From JACJYM01 sp965230495 (GTDB taxonomy: Bacteria; Bacteroidota; Bacteroidia; Chitinophagales; Saprospiraceae), in contig CBDDLC010000002.1 of NCBI GenBank assembly GCA_965230495.1, positions 198,216 through 262,215 of the forward strand: a stretch of 64,000 nucleotides of DNA. The letters are read 5' to 3'. The notes beneath the pieces were generated by a model. It made no database searches. It was not told the origin of the DNA and worked only from the letters and a program-made list of their open reading frames with translations. The translations under genes were made by a program, and so were the position numbers. Of this stretch, positions 26,380 through 34,647 are shown in pieces. Every line of letters starts with the position of its first letter. Positions within the stretch are counted from its first letter, which is position 1.

Positions 26380-26709
26380 CTAGTCTTCTTCTTTATATCT
26401 GTGCTCTAACTGATCCTCTAAGAATTCATTAGTAGCAATAATTACAGGATTAGGAAGCCTTTCATAGAACTTCGAAATTTCAATCTGTTCTTTATTTTCA
26501 TGAAATTCTTCGATAGCATCTGTTGTGACTGCAAATTCATCTAATTTTCCATGAAGCTCTTGTTTAAGATCAACAGAAAGTTGTTTTGCTCTTTTCGTTA
26601 TAATAGATAAAGACTCATAAATTGTTGAAGTCTTTTCGGCTAAGGACTTAATATCCCTTGCCTGAATATTTGGATCGATATTCTGTACTCTTGCTTTTAA
26701 ATCGCTCAT
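26380..26709 (-). CDS. rpoZ: RNA polymerase omega subunit (Bacteroidota RpoZ-like)
   Basis: 109 residues. Resembles the Bacteroidota omega-like family encoded between bamD and coaBC: 'DPNIQARDIKSLAEKTSTIY', 'SLSIITKRAKQLSVDLKQEL'. Omega supports assembly of RNA polymerase. The sequence is diverged from E. coli omega, so the call rests on neighbourhood as well as on the central helix. Its start overlaps the bamD stop by 4 bases, indicating translational coupling. Confidence 0.82.
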   Translation of the reverse strand: MSDLKARVQNIDPNIQARDIKSLAEKTSTIYESLSIITKRAKQLSVDLKQELHGKLDEFAVTTDAIEEFHENKEQIEISKFYERLPNPVIIATNEFLEDQLEHRYKEED

Positions 26710-27506
26710 ATTTTGTACTTTTCTAATTGACTTTGACTGCTTTTATAAATATCTTTTACTTCCTTAACTTTCTTGGAGTCAGGATGTCTTTTAATAAACT
26801 TATTATATAATTTAAGGGTCGTCAAAAACCGTTCCTCTTTCTTTTCATATACACTATTCATGGCATATTCATAGCTTGCCTTAAGCATAAGATACCTTAC
26901 TTCTTCATTCTTACTGGATTCCGGAAAATCTTTTAGCATAATATCAAAAGAGTTAAGAGCCGCTTGATATTGACCTATTTGATAATATAGTAAACCTTGA
27001 TTATATGCTTTTAGTTCCAATTTTTTTCTCATCTCATCTATGAGAGAGTTACATTCATCCACACGATTACTAGTAGGGTAGGTATTTATAAACTTCTGAA
27101 AACCATCAACGGCTTTTTGAGAGTAAGATTGGTCTAATTTGTAATTTGGAGACATCCGAAAATTTGCGTAGGCAGACATGAAATCAGCTTCTTCCTTTTT
27201 ATCACTGTTATAAAAAGTCTTTGCAAAGTTTTCAAAATAATAGGAAGCCAGTACGAACTCATTTAAATGATAATGAGTATAGGCCAAATGATAATAAATA
27301 TCTTCAGCTTCCTTTTGCCCTCGATAATATTGTATGGCTTCTTCTAAAAGAGATTGTGCCCTATAATATTCTTCATTATTGTAATATTTGTAGGCACTAT
27401 CCAATATTAATTTAGGACTATTACTTGTTCTTATTTTTTCAAATTCAGAACTACACGAAGTCCATACAAACGCTAATAAAAGAATGTAAAAAGCCTTATT
27501 TTTCAT
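26706..27506 (-). CDS. bamD: Outer-membrane assembly lipoprotein BamD
   Basis: 266 residues. Lipoprotein signal with a lipobox ending 'VWTSC' (Cys near 18), then TPR-like helical pairs: 'YKYYNNEEYYRAQSLLEEAI', 'IYYHLAYTHYHLNEFVLASY', 'YYQIGQYQAALNSFDIMLKD'. BamD is the essential lipoprotein of the BAM complex that inserts beta-barrels such as PorP/SprF into the outer membrane. It heads the six-gene operon bamD-rpoZ-coaBC-porD-purN-ACC deaminase-like, driven by a -7 box 7 bases before its ATG. Confidence 0.92.
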   Translation of the reverse strand: MKNKAFYILLLAFVWTSCSSEFEKIRTSNSPKLILDSAYKYYNNEEYYRAQSLLEEAIQYYRGQKEAEDIYYHLAYTHYHLNEFVLASYYFENFAKTFYNSDKKEEADFMSAYANFRMSPNYKLDQSYSQKAVDGFQKFINTYPTSNRVDECNSLIDEMRKKLELKAYNQGLLYYQIGQYQAALNSFDIMLKDFPESSKNEEVRYLMLKASYEYAMNSVYEKKEERFLTTLKLYNKFIKRHPDSKKVKEVKDIYKSSQSQLEKYKI

Positions 27507-27513
27507 GAGCGGA

Positions 27514-27521
27514 CAAAGGTA
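27514..27521 (-). promoter_or_regulatory. -7 box for the bamD operon
   Basis: TACCTTTG on the minus strand with exactly 7 bases between the box and the bamD ATG. Since transcription starts about 5-8 bases past the -7 box, the mRNA should be leaderless or nearly so. No good -33 TTTG is seen. Confidence 0.55.
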
Positions 27522-27552
27522 ATCAATTATTATGTATTAAAAGATAATAAGT

Positions 27553-28179
27553 TTATTCTTTAGGTTCTTTGACGAAACCCTCAACATATAACGAAATTGG
27601 ACTGTTCTTCGTGTTGGTATACACCTTTACCTCCGCTTTTTGGTTTTCCTTCTTGCCTACGCTATTGTAAGTGACACCGATAAAACCATTATCCCCCGGT
27701 CTAATATCTAAAAAAGGATAACTAGGTACTGTGCATCCGCAGCTTACCTCAGTTTTAAGTACTTTAAGGGGAGCTGTTCCTGTATTCTTAAATTTGAATT
27801 TATATGAAATAATATCTCCTGAGACAATGGTGTCGAAATGATATACTTGTGAATCAAATTCTATTTGTGCCTTTGATTTTTTTAGTTTCTTTTTTTTAAG
27901 GGGTGCTTTCTTAATTGTCTCTTTTTTGACTTCTTCGTTTTCAGGTTGAGAAGTTTTGGCTTGGGTGAGTACAGTAGAAGCCGTATTTTGGAAAGTATCT
28001 AATAAGGTAATCAAAGTGTCGGATTCATTATTAGACCTATTTTTTGACGATAGGTCGGTATGATCAGAAGAGATTGAAGTAACCTTTGACTTTCTACCTT
28101 CAGATTTTGAATCACCACAAGAGGATAGGATAAATGCCAATAAAAGGGAGGAGAGTAAGACCTTAATTATACCTTTCAC
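27553..28179 (-). CDS. DUF1573 lipoprotein
   Basis: 208 residues. Lipobox 'LAFILSSCGDSKSEG', then a low-complexity lysine/serine linker (about 25-100), then the DUF1573 Ig-like domain: 'QVYHFDTIVSGDIISYKFKF', 'NTGTAPLKVLKTEVSCGCTV' and 'PGDNGFIGVTYNSVGKKENQ'. The 'SCGCT' motif is the family hallmark. Such proteins are periplasmic or surface lipoproteins of unknown role, abundant in Bacteroidota. The start is GTG at 28179, 2 bases after the LamG gene stop, so the two are cotranscribed. Confidence 0.88.
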   Translation of the reverse strand: MKGIIKVLLSSLLLAFILSSCGDSKSEGRKSKVTSISSDHTDLSSKNRSNNESDTLITLLDTFQNTASTVLTQAKTSQPENEEVKKETIKKAPLKKKKLKKSKAQIEFDSQVYHFDTIVSGDIISYKFKFKNTGTAPLKVLKTEVSCGCTVPSYPFLDIRPGDNGFIGVTYNSVGKKENQKAEVKVYTNTKNSPISLYVEGFVKEPKE

Positions 28180-28181
28180 AT

Positions 28182-29384
28182 TTATCTTATTACTGTGAAA
28201 TTATCGACGACTAAGAATTCTTCACCTTGGCATTGATATTTGATCTTGTAAAGAAACATTCCAGGGTTAACGGGAGAGTTTTCGAAACTTCCATCCCATG
28301 TTGCGTTAACATCAGAGGTGCTAAAGACTTTTTCACCCCATCTATCATAAATATCAAAATATTCCAGATTTTCAATAACAAATGTATTGCTAATACCATA
28401 AGAGTCATTTAAGCCGTCATTGTTAGGGGTGAATGCTTTAGGAAGGAAGAGTTTTTCGCATTCCAATTGATCTTTGTCTAAAACATAAATTCTAACGGTA
28501 TCAATAGCTGTACAGTTATTGGTCTCAATACTCAAGGTATAAGTGGTACTGAACTCCGGAGATGCTTCAGGATTTAAAGAATTGGGATCATCCAAAGAGA
28601 TGGAAGGAGTCCAATTAAAATCATCAAAACAAGAAGCTCCTACATCAATAGAGATAGCATCACCTTTGAAGATAGTAGTATCCCTTAACATGATTTGATC
28701 TGGAGACAAATAAACATTTCTTATTTCAAGATTGGAAAGAGCTCTTTTGTAAATGGCAAAATTGTCAATACGTCCGATCATTCTTTCCTCATTTACAGCT
28801 AAACAAGGACTGTTGGAAAAACTGGGATCTGCTAAATGACCAAATCTCACCAAAATATCCGATAATATGGAACCTACATATGAACCATCTAAGTAAAACG
28901 AATATTCCAACCCTTGTTTGGTAATAGCTATGTGATGCCAGCACAGGTTACTGTTAAGAGGAGTCCGGATAGTTTTATAACTAGGGGCTTCATAAGCCAA
29001 TTCGAAAACGACTTCGTTGGTATTGGGTATGTATTGCACACCAATTAAAGAATCTAACCCACATCGATTTTTAATACTGAAAATATCAGTTTTTATAGCA
29101 GATCCATAATTGAAAAAGTAAAACTCTAAGGTGAAATCTTCCTCAAGAATTTTGTTTATAGTATCCGGTAGGATAACTGATTCATTACCATTAAGTGTAA
29201 GGGAATTGCCCGTTAGCCCACACTCACAAGAGGTGACACCAATGATTTGACCATTAGGCAAAAGGTTGTTAGATTCCCTAACATCACAATTATCAAACGA
29301 AAAGCTATAATCGGGTGTTTGCCCAATGACAGCCTTTGTACATAAAATAAGGATGAAAAAGGGGAGTAGATATTTTTTTATCAT
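28182..29384 (-). CDS. LamG-domain surface protein with T9SS type B sorting domain
   Basis: 400 residues. Signal peptide (to 'AVIGQ'), a concanavalin-like LamG domain (about 22-225: 'LNGNESVILPDTI', 'LCWHHIAITKQGLEYSFYLD', 'IGRIDNFAIYKRALSNLEIR'), a short Ig-like linker ('FNWTPSISLDDPNSLNPEAS'), and a C-terminal gliding-motility type B sorting domain ('LPKAFTPNNDGLNDSYGI', 'YFDIYDRWGEKVF', 'ATWDGSF'). LamG domains often bind glycans. It lies between YbaB (8-base gap) and the DUF1573 lipoprotein; no PorP/SprF gene is adjacent. Confidence 0.88.
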   Translation of the reverse strand: MIKKYLLPFFILILCTKAVIGQTPDYSFSFDNCDVRESNNLLPNGQIIGVTSCECGLTGNSLTLNGNESVILPDTINKILEEDFTLEFYFFNYGSAIKTDIFSIKNRCGLDSLIGVQYIPNTNEVVFELAYEAPSYKTIRTPLNSNLCWHHIAITKQGLEYSFYLDGSYVGSILSDILVRFGHLADPSFSNSPCLAVNEERMIGRIDNFAIYKRALSNLEIRNVYLSPDQIMLRDTTIFKGDAISIDVGASCFDDFNWTPSISLDDPNSLNPEASPEFSTTYTLSIETNNCTAIDTVRIYVLDKDQLECEKLFLPKAFTPNNDGLNDSYGISNTFVIENLEYFDIYDRWGEKVFSTSDVNATWDGSFENSPVNPGMFLYKIKYQCQGEEFLVVDNFTVIR

Positions 29385-29392
29385 TCCTATTT

Positions 29393-29695
29393 CTAGTTGT
29401 TAAAAAGATTGTTTAACCCTCCTGGAAAAATATTTGAAATCAAACTCTGAGATTCCAATCGTTCTGTTTCAGTTATTTTATCATTGAGTTTGTTCATTAC
29501 AACGAGTAATAAATCTTCAAGTTTTTCTTTGTCTTCCAACAAACTTTCATCTAATATTTCAATATTCGTCAAAACTCGAGTGCCGTTGGCCTCTACTTTA
29601 AGACCATCCAATTCTTCCTCAACTATCAAGTTCTTAAGTCTAGACTTAAGTTCATCTTGTTTTTTGTTAAGATCACTCATTAAGTCACCAAACAT
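29393..29695 (-). CDS. YbaB/EbfC family nucleoid-associated protein
   Basis: 100 residues, highly charged. The alpha-beta-alpha pattern 'LNKKQDELKSRLKNLIVEEE', 'LDGLKVEANGTRVLTNIEIL' and a long C-terminal helix matches YbaB/EbfC dimers, which bind DNA with little sequence preference. It is slightly short and its central strand shows the family's 'VxANG' variant. The first gene of a probable three-gene transcript with LamG and DUF1573 proteins, an odd pairing for a DNA-binding protein. Confidence 0.85.
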   Translation of the reverse strand: MFGDLMSDLNKKQDELKSRLKNLIVEEELDGLKVEANGTRVLTNIEILDESLLEDKEKLEDLLLVVMNKLNDKITETERLESQSLISNIFPGGLNNLFNN

Positions 29696-29715
29696 ATCTA
29701 AAGTGTTTTCAAATT

Positions 29716-29745
29716 AAAAAAACAGCCCCAAAGATATTGAAGCTG
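29716..29745 (-). terminator. Terminator after the small lamin-tail gene
   Basis: On the minus strand: CAGCTTC, nine-base loop, GGGGCTG (two G-U pairs), then seven Ts. It lies about 34 bases past the stop of the 29.8-30.8 kb gene and ahead of ybaB, separating the two units. Confidence 0.65.
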
Positions 29746-29778
29746 CTTACATAACGTTTATTTTTTGAAAAGTTTATC

Positions 29779-30777
29779 CTATTGAATGAAAAACTTTTTA
29801 CTAACATTCTCAAATTCATTAGTTATAACGGCAAAATATATACCAGTGTTTAAGAAATCATAACTAACTTGGGCATCTTCCACGAGCTTCGTTTCTAAAA
29901 CAAGATTTCCAAAAGAATCAAAAATCGAAACTTTAGAAGCATTTTGGATTCCCGAAATGTTAAGAATTCTACTTTGAAGAACGTTGTTAACACTAATCAA
30001 AGATTTAGTAGTTCTTACAGCGGAAATTATTTTAGAATATTGAAATTCTCCATTGAAATCATATTGTTTAAGTCTATAATAATCGACTCCTGTAACTGAA
30101 GGACTTTTGTCTTCAAAAGAATAGGATGTAATTTCCTTGGTATTACCTTTTCCTTCTACAGATCCAATAATATCAAAAGAAACTCCGTCGGTGCTCTTTT
30201 GAATTTCAAAATGAGAGTTGTTTACTTCCTGAGCAGTTCTCCAGAGAATTTGATTTCTTACTACTTTTATGTCAATAAACTCAACAGGAAGAGGCGTGCT
30301 TCCTAAATCACTTGGTACTATTGCACAATCAACTGTTCCTCCTACGGATACACATCCATCTTGTTCCGACCAATCTCCGGGATAGGAGAAGGAAATATTA
30401 CATCCAGGTCCTGAAAGTGTTATATCGTCACCTCCATTGTTCATCCAGGGACTGGTGTTTAAGTCAATGAAATTAGCTGGTGCAGTTCCGTCATAATCTG
30501 CGATTACTACTACACACATTCCTGCAGCTAATGTTCCCGAAAGTGGAAAGGAGTTTCCATCGTCATCAGCAAGTGTATATAATGATAGATCAATGCTTGA
30601 AGCTCCCAGATTACATATTTGGACAAATTCATCATCCGAATCCGCAGAGCCATCACCATCTGTATCGAAATTGTTGGCTCCGTTAGGGTCAGCAAGCATG
30701 GCGTCAAAAGATAAATCACACTGGGCATTCATACCCAATGAAAAAAGGAGTAAGGTAAATGTTAAAATTTTTCTCAT
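29779..30777 (-). CDS. Lamin-tail-domain secreted protein with T9SS type A sorting domain
   Basis: 332 residues. Signal peptide to 'SLGMNAQ'. Lamin-tail-like domain at about 18-150 ('DDEFVQICNLGASSIDLSLY', 'SPWMNNGGDDITLSGPGC') with acidic 'DTDGDGSADSDDEF' that could bind calcium. A spacer of the 'LPVEFIDIKVVRNQILWRTA' type, common before Bacteroidota sorting domains, is followed by a type A domain ('NLVLETKLVEDA', 'LNTGIYFAVIT', ending 'SKKFFIQ'). It is similar in plan to the next upstream gene (30.8-33.4 kb). Function unknown; probably a surface or released protein. Confidence 0.83.
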   Translation of the reverse strand: MRKILTFTLLLFSLGMNAQCDLSFDAMLADPNGANNFDTDGDGSADSDDEFVQICNLGASSIDLSLYTLADDDGNSFPLSGTLAAGMCVVVIADYDGTAPANFIDLNTSPWMNNGGDDITLSGPGCNISFSYPGDWSEQDGCVSVGGTVDCAIVPSDLGSTPLPVEFIDIKVVRNQILWRTAQEVNNSHFEIQKSTDGVSFDIIGSVEGKGNTKEITSYSFEDKSPSVTGVDYYRLKQYDFNGEFQYSKIISAVRTTKSLISVNNVLQSRILNISGIQNASKVSIFDSFGNLVLETKLVEDAQVSYDFLNTGIYFAVITNEFENVSKKFFIQ

Positions 30778-30808
30778 AGTTAGTTTGTATAGGTTCTTAA
30801 ATTGTTTA

Positions 30809-30816
30809 CAAAAGTA
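30809..30816 (-). promoter_or_regulatory. Candidate -7 box for the small lamin-tail gene
   Basis: TACTTTTG on the minus strand, an exact TAnnTTTG match, 31 bases before the ATG at 30777. No TTTG at the -33 position. Confidence 0.45.
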
Positions 30817-30847
30817 ATTCGATTAAAACAAAAATTAATATTAAAAT

Positions 30848-33445
30848 CTATGGGATAAAAATCTTTTTAGTAATTATGTCGCCATTATGTTTGACCGAGA
30901 CGAAAATAAGTCTTGAATTATATCTGGACAGATTCAAAGTTCCATTACCAGAAATTTGAACGGTCTCAAGTAATTGTCCTGTTGAATTATAAATGGAAAG
31001 CAAGCTTTTATCTTGAAAACCATCGTACATAAGATTTTGACCATAAAGGTCCATTCTAATATAGTTATCTCTTCTTAAGTCGATCACATTAGAAAGGGTA
31101 AAAGTGCCATCGTAATCATATTGCTTAAGACGATAGTAACATAAGGAGGAAGTAAATGAATCGTCAATATACTCGTATTCATGGTTATCAAAGCTCGTTC
31201 CATGGCCATTTATGCTTCCTATTTTTTCGAAATTAAATCCATCATAACTTCTTTGAATTTCAAAATGAGAGTTATTGATTTCTGAGGCAGTAATCCAAGA
31301 TAATATATTATGATTCTTCTTGTTAGCTCCTCTGAAACTAATTAATTCAACCGGCATAGCTGGTTGACATTCCACTCCTGTAGTCACACCACCAAAACTC
31401 AGATGCTCACTATCCGCATTATCACAAAAATCATCGTCTCCAACAACAATCAGAACACATCTAATTCCTGAAGTAGTAGCACTTATGAAATGTGTTAATT
31501 CATTACCACAACCACTGTTTGTTTGAGTAGATCCGCATGCAGATTCGGTAGAAGTTCCTGAAACATCAATGGGTGTATAGCCGATTATATTGTCGCTGGC
31601 GTCCAGAAGATATACCTCAGCTGGTGTCCCTAAACTTGAGCTTTCCAGATCTCCAACAAAAACGCCAAAAGTAACTACATCTACTCCAAAACAAATATAA
31701 ACAGCATTTCTTCGTTCATCTCCACTGTCATAGGTTCCGGGCGTTTCGGTATAATGTGTAGTAAACAAATTCGTAGGTTTCGGAGAACCTGATTGCATTG
31801 TTCCTGCAGAAGAACAACCCGTTCCTGAACCTATACTTGCATCCGTCGTTATCCAATCCGCTTGATTGGCAGGATCACAAGGATTTACTGAGACCATTTG
31901 AAAGGTAGCTGAAACTGAATTGCCTGCAGGATCGAATAAACCAGTAATGGTGCCACTAAGATTATCACCGTTACAACTAACCTCACCGTAAGCAGGAATT
32001 GCAGTTTCTCCTGGATCACAACTTGTTGTCATTGCATTATGATAATCATCTCCAGCTGTCTCGGCATCTGCCTCTGAGCTTATATCAGTAGTTATATCAA
32101 AAAGCCCGGGAGTCTGCAAAATAGCTCCCCCGCATCCTCCAGAACAGCCTACTCCATTAGTATCTCCTGGAGAGCCTGCACAATTATCTGAAATGGTCCA
32201 ATTGGTTATACCATCTTGATTATCATCCGTTAAATTATTGAGCTCCCATGTACCGTCTTCCATTATGTCATCAGGATCAAAAGTTACTTCGTCTACTGTG
32301 ATACCGCCGGCATTTTGCAAAGTTATTGTTTCAGAGCCTCCCGAGTTGTTGAGATTACTTCCAATAGAGGTAGCATCAAAATCTGGAACAAATGGACAAG
32401 CATTCTGCCATCCAAAAAGTTGATTTCCAGCATCTGCTACAGAAATAACTATGCATGAAGAAGCTCCTATTGAGGATGATGTGGGGAAGGTGAATGGTCC
32501 GTCACCAAAGTCAATTGTCCAATCCGAAATATCTACGGAGGACGTTTCATTGTTGCAGATTTCCACCCATTCTTCATCGGAACCGTTACTGTTGTTTTCT
32601 ATTTCATTAATCACGACCATTAAAATCGGATCACATTGAGCGGAATTAACGGTTCCGGAAATGGATTCACCATCGCAATCACCTCCGTTTAGCACAACAT
32701 CCCAGTTATCTCCTTCCATGAGTCCTGTTAAGGTAATAGTACCATCACTTACCGTAGCAGGGTCGTCACCACCAATGGAACCTGAAGATGTCGTTGTCAC
32801 AGAAGTGATATCAGCATCAACACCGATATAATCTACACTTACAGTTACCCCGTCATTATCATTTCCTGAGGTATTAGTAAGACACGTATAGGTGAAGTCC
32901 GAGAATGTAACTTCGCAAGGACAATCATTTATTGCTCCAGGTGTATCATTACTTACTTCTACATAAGTGCCTGCACAATAGGATACAGAACCCCCCGAAG
33001 GATAACCTCCTGTAGACCCCAAAGCAGTAGAGGATTCTCCTGCAGCACAGCCTTCTCCAGAGTTTGCAGTAACCGGATTAGTGGTATGAAAAAATTGAAT
33101 TACACCTGAAGGTCCGCAGAAAGCAACGGCATCATTATTTTCAAATGATTGCAAAAGATGGTATAGGGTACCTCCTGCTACTGCGGTAGCGGTGAAACCA
33201 TCCAATGTATGAGTACCTTGTTCATCACCAGCACTTGTTCCTGTTGTTTCATATTCAACTATAGAATATTGACTTAAATCAGCAGGTTGGGGATCTGCAA
33301 TAAATACCTCGATAAACTCTCCGGAATCAGAACCGCTTTCATCAAAGTCCCACTCGTTTATTCTTTCTGTTTGAGCTGAAGCAGTAATAGCAAATACGGA
33401 GATAATTAAAAATGTAAGTGCCTGAAGTTTGTTTAATAATCTCAT
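30848..33445 (-). CDS. Large lamin-tail-domain secreted protein with T9SS type A sorting domain
   Basis: 865 residues from the ATG at 33445 ('MRLLNKLQALTFLIISVFAI'); an in-frame TTG at 33460 lies upstream. Signal peptide, then two lamin-tail-like domains (about 30-140: 'INEWDFDESGSDSGEFIEVF'; about 280-420: 'VVINEIENNSNGSDEEWVEI', 'DISDWTIDFGDGPF'), cysteine-bearing Ig-like segments, and a C-terminal spacer ('MPVELISFRG', 'WITASEINNSHFEIQRS') leading to a type A sorting domain ('SRLIFVSVKHNGDIITKKIF'). Similar to but much longer than its neighbour at 29.8 kb. Function unknown. Confidence 0.83.
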   Translation of the reverse strand: MRLLNKLQALTFLIISVFAITASAQTERINEWDFDESGSDSGEFIEVFIADPQPADLSQYSIVEYETTGTSAGDEQGTHTLDGFTATAVAGGTLYHLLQSFENNDAVAFCGPSGVIQFFHTTNPVTANSGEGCAAGESSTALGSTGGYPSGGSVSYCAGTYVEVSNDTPGAINDCPCEVTFSDFTYTCLTNTSGNDNDGVTVSVDYIGVDADITSVTTTSSGSIGGDDPATVSDGTITLTGLMEGDNWDVVLNGGDCDGESISGTVNSAQCDPILMVVINEIENNSNGSDEEWVEICNNETSSVDISDWTIDFGDGPFTFPTSSSIGASSCIVISVADAGNQLFGWQNACPFVPDFDATSIGSNLNNSGGSETITLQNAGGITVDEVTFDPDDIMEDGTWELNNLTDDNQDGITNWTISDNCAGSPGDTNGVGCSGGCGGAILQTPGLFDITTDISSEADAETAGDDYHNAMTTSCDPGETAIPAYGEVSCNGDNLSGTITGLFDPAGNSVSATFQMVSVNPCDPANQADWITTDASIGSGTGCSSAGTMQSGSPKPTNLFTTHYTETPGTYDSGDERRNAVYICFGVDVVTFGVFVGDLESSSLGTPAEVYLLDASDNIIGYTPIDVSGTSTESACGSTQTNSGCGNELTHFISATTSGIRCVLIVVGDDDFCDNADSEHLSFGGVTTGVECQPAMPVELISFRGANKKNHNILSWITASEINNSHFEIQRSYDGFNFEKIGSINGHGTSFDNHEYEYIDDSFTSSLCYYRLKQYDYDGTFTLSNVIDLRRDNYIRMDLYGQNLMYDGFQDKSLLSIYNSTGQLLETVQISGNGTLNLSRYNSRLIFVSVKHNGDIITKKIFIP

Positions 33446-33532
33446 TGGTTGGTTGTTCAATTTTTTCGAAAAAAAATTGGTTTCTCAAGGTTCAGACTGC
33501 AATTTATATAGTTAGGGGCAATAACGTACCTT

Positions 33533-33540
33533 CAAAAATA
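33533..33540 (-). promoter_or_regulatory. Candidate -7 box for the large lamin-tail gene
   Basis: TATTTTTG on the minus strand, matching TAnnTTTG, 87 bases before the chosen ATG. No -33 TTTG at standard spacing; a TTTA is near. Tentative. Confidence 0.38.
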
Positions 33541-33597
33541 AAGAAAATATAGGATAATCTTAAATATTAATGGACACTTTACAATTACTTAATATAG

Positions 33598-34512
33598 CTA
33601 CGAATTTTGAATGGTATAACCAATAAAATATGCGTATAGAACAACTAACATAGCTCCTTCCCATCTTGATATTTTTCTTGTTAAACAAATCATTCCGAAT
33701 AAAATTGTTACAATGATCATAAAAGGAAGATCGTAAACTATAGCCTTTTCTTCAATAGTTATATCTCCAAAAAAACGAGGTATGGCCATTACCGCATAAG
33801 TGTTGAAAATATTAGAACCCAAAACATTACCTACGGCGATTGAAGTTTTTCCTTTTTTAGCAGCATTAACACTTACCACCAGCTCAGGTAGAGAAGTACC
33901 CAGAGCAAGCAGAATCAGAGAAACTGTATAAGGATTAATCTCAGCAGCAACTGCCAATTTATCGATATAAATAAGGGTGTAATGTGAGCCATAGTATACA
34001 AAAATTGCACCTAAAATAAGATGAATCCAGGTCTTTAAATCTATTCTGCTCTGTTTGCCTCTTTTGTCGTCTCCTTTAAACGAATTAATTAAGAAAATAG
34101 CCAATGCAAAAACGAAAAGAATAGCTTCAAAAACTGATAAATGTAAATCGGATATAGTCATATATAGGAAAAAAGCCGACGCAAATAATAATGGCATATC
34201 AATATCCATTACATCAAAATCCAATAGTATTTTTTTACTTGCAAAAGCAGTAACTCCAAGCACCAGAAGAATATTGGTGATGTTGGAACCGACGACATTT
34301 CCTAGTATTATTTCACTGTTTCCACTAAAAATAGAAGTAATACTTGTAGCCAGTTCGGGAAGGCTTGTGCCGAAAGCTACAATTGTAACTCCAATGATGA
34401 AAGAAGGAATTCCGAACGATAAACCTATTTTTTCCGCTGCATCTACAAATTTATCAGCAGCAATAAGTAGAACGGTTAAACTTACAATAAATAGTAAAAT
34501 ATATGTCAACAA
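33598..34512 (-). CDS. Sodium/calcium exchanger family (CaCA) antiporter, YrbG-like
   Basis: 304 residues, about ten membrane helices. Two inverted alpha repeats carry the ion-binding signature: 'VAFGTSLPELATSITSIF' with 'LGNVVGSNITNILLVLG', and 'LALGTSLPELVVSVNAA' with 'VGNVLGSNIFNTYAV'. It probably extrudes Ca2+ in exchange for Na+ or H+ at the inner membrane. The start is TTG at 34512, since no in-frame ATG fits the first helix. It is divergent from tatC. Export of Ca2+ could matter near genes for acidic, possibly Ca2+-binding surface proteins, but that is speculation. Confidence 0.9.
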   Translation of the reverse strand: MLTYILLFIVSLTVLLIAADKFVDAAEKIGLSFGIPSFIIGVTIVAFGTSLPELATSITSIFSGNSEIILGNVVGSNITNILLVLGVTAFASKKILLDFDVMDIDMPLLFASAFFLYMTISDLHLSVFEAILFVFALAIFLINSFKGDDKRGKQSRIDLKTWIHLILGAIFVYYGSHYTLIYIDKLAVAAEINPYTVSLILLALGTSLPELVVSVNAAKKGKTSIAVGNVLGSNIFNTYAVMAIPRFFGDITIEEKAIVYDLPFMIIVTILFGMICLTRKISRWEGAMLVVLYAYFIGYTIQNS

Positions 34513-34532
34513 TGTAATAATGTTTTAAAAAG

Positions 34533-34540
34533 CAAATGTA
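34533..34540 (-). promoter_or_regulatory. Candidate -7 box for the CaCA antiporter
   Basis: TACATTTG on the minus strand, 20 bases before the TTG start, in the divergent gap with tatC. Confidence 0.42.
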
Positions 34541-34632
34541 TTAAATATATACAAATTTTGTTATGTAAACTTAACAAGTAAGTAGTGACATTATATTAGA
34601 AGAAATAGACTAGTTAATATCATTGCGTGAAT

Positions 34633-34640
34633 TATCTTTG
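34633..34640 (+). promoter_or_regulatory. -7 box for tatC
   Basis: TATCTTTG, with exactly 7 bases to the ATG at 34648. It lies inside the longer reading frame that starts at GTG 34627, which argues that 34648 is the true start and that the mRNA has almost no leader. Confidence 0.52.
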
Positions 34641-34647
34641 TACCCTT

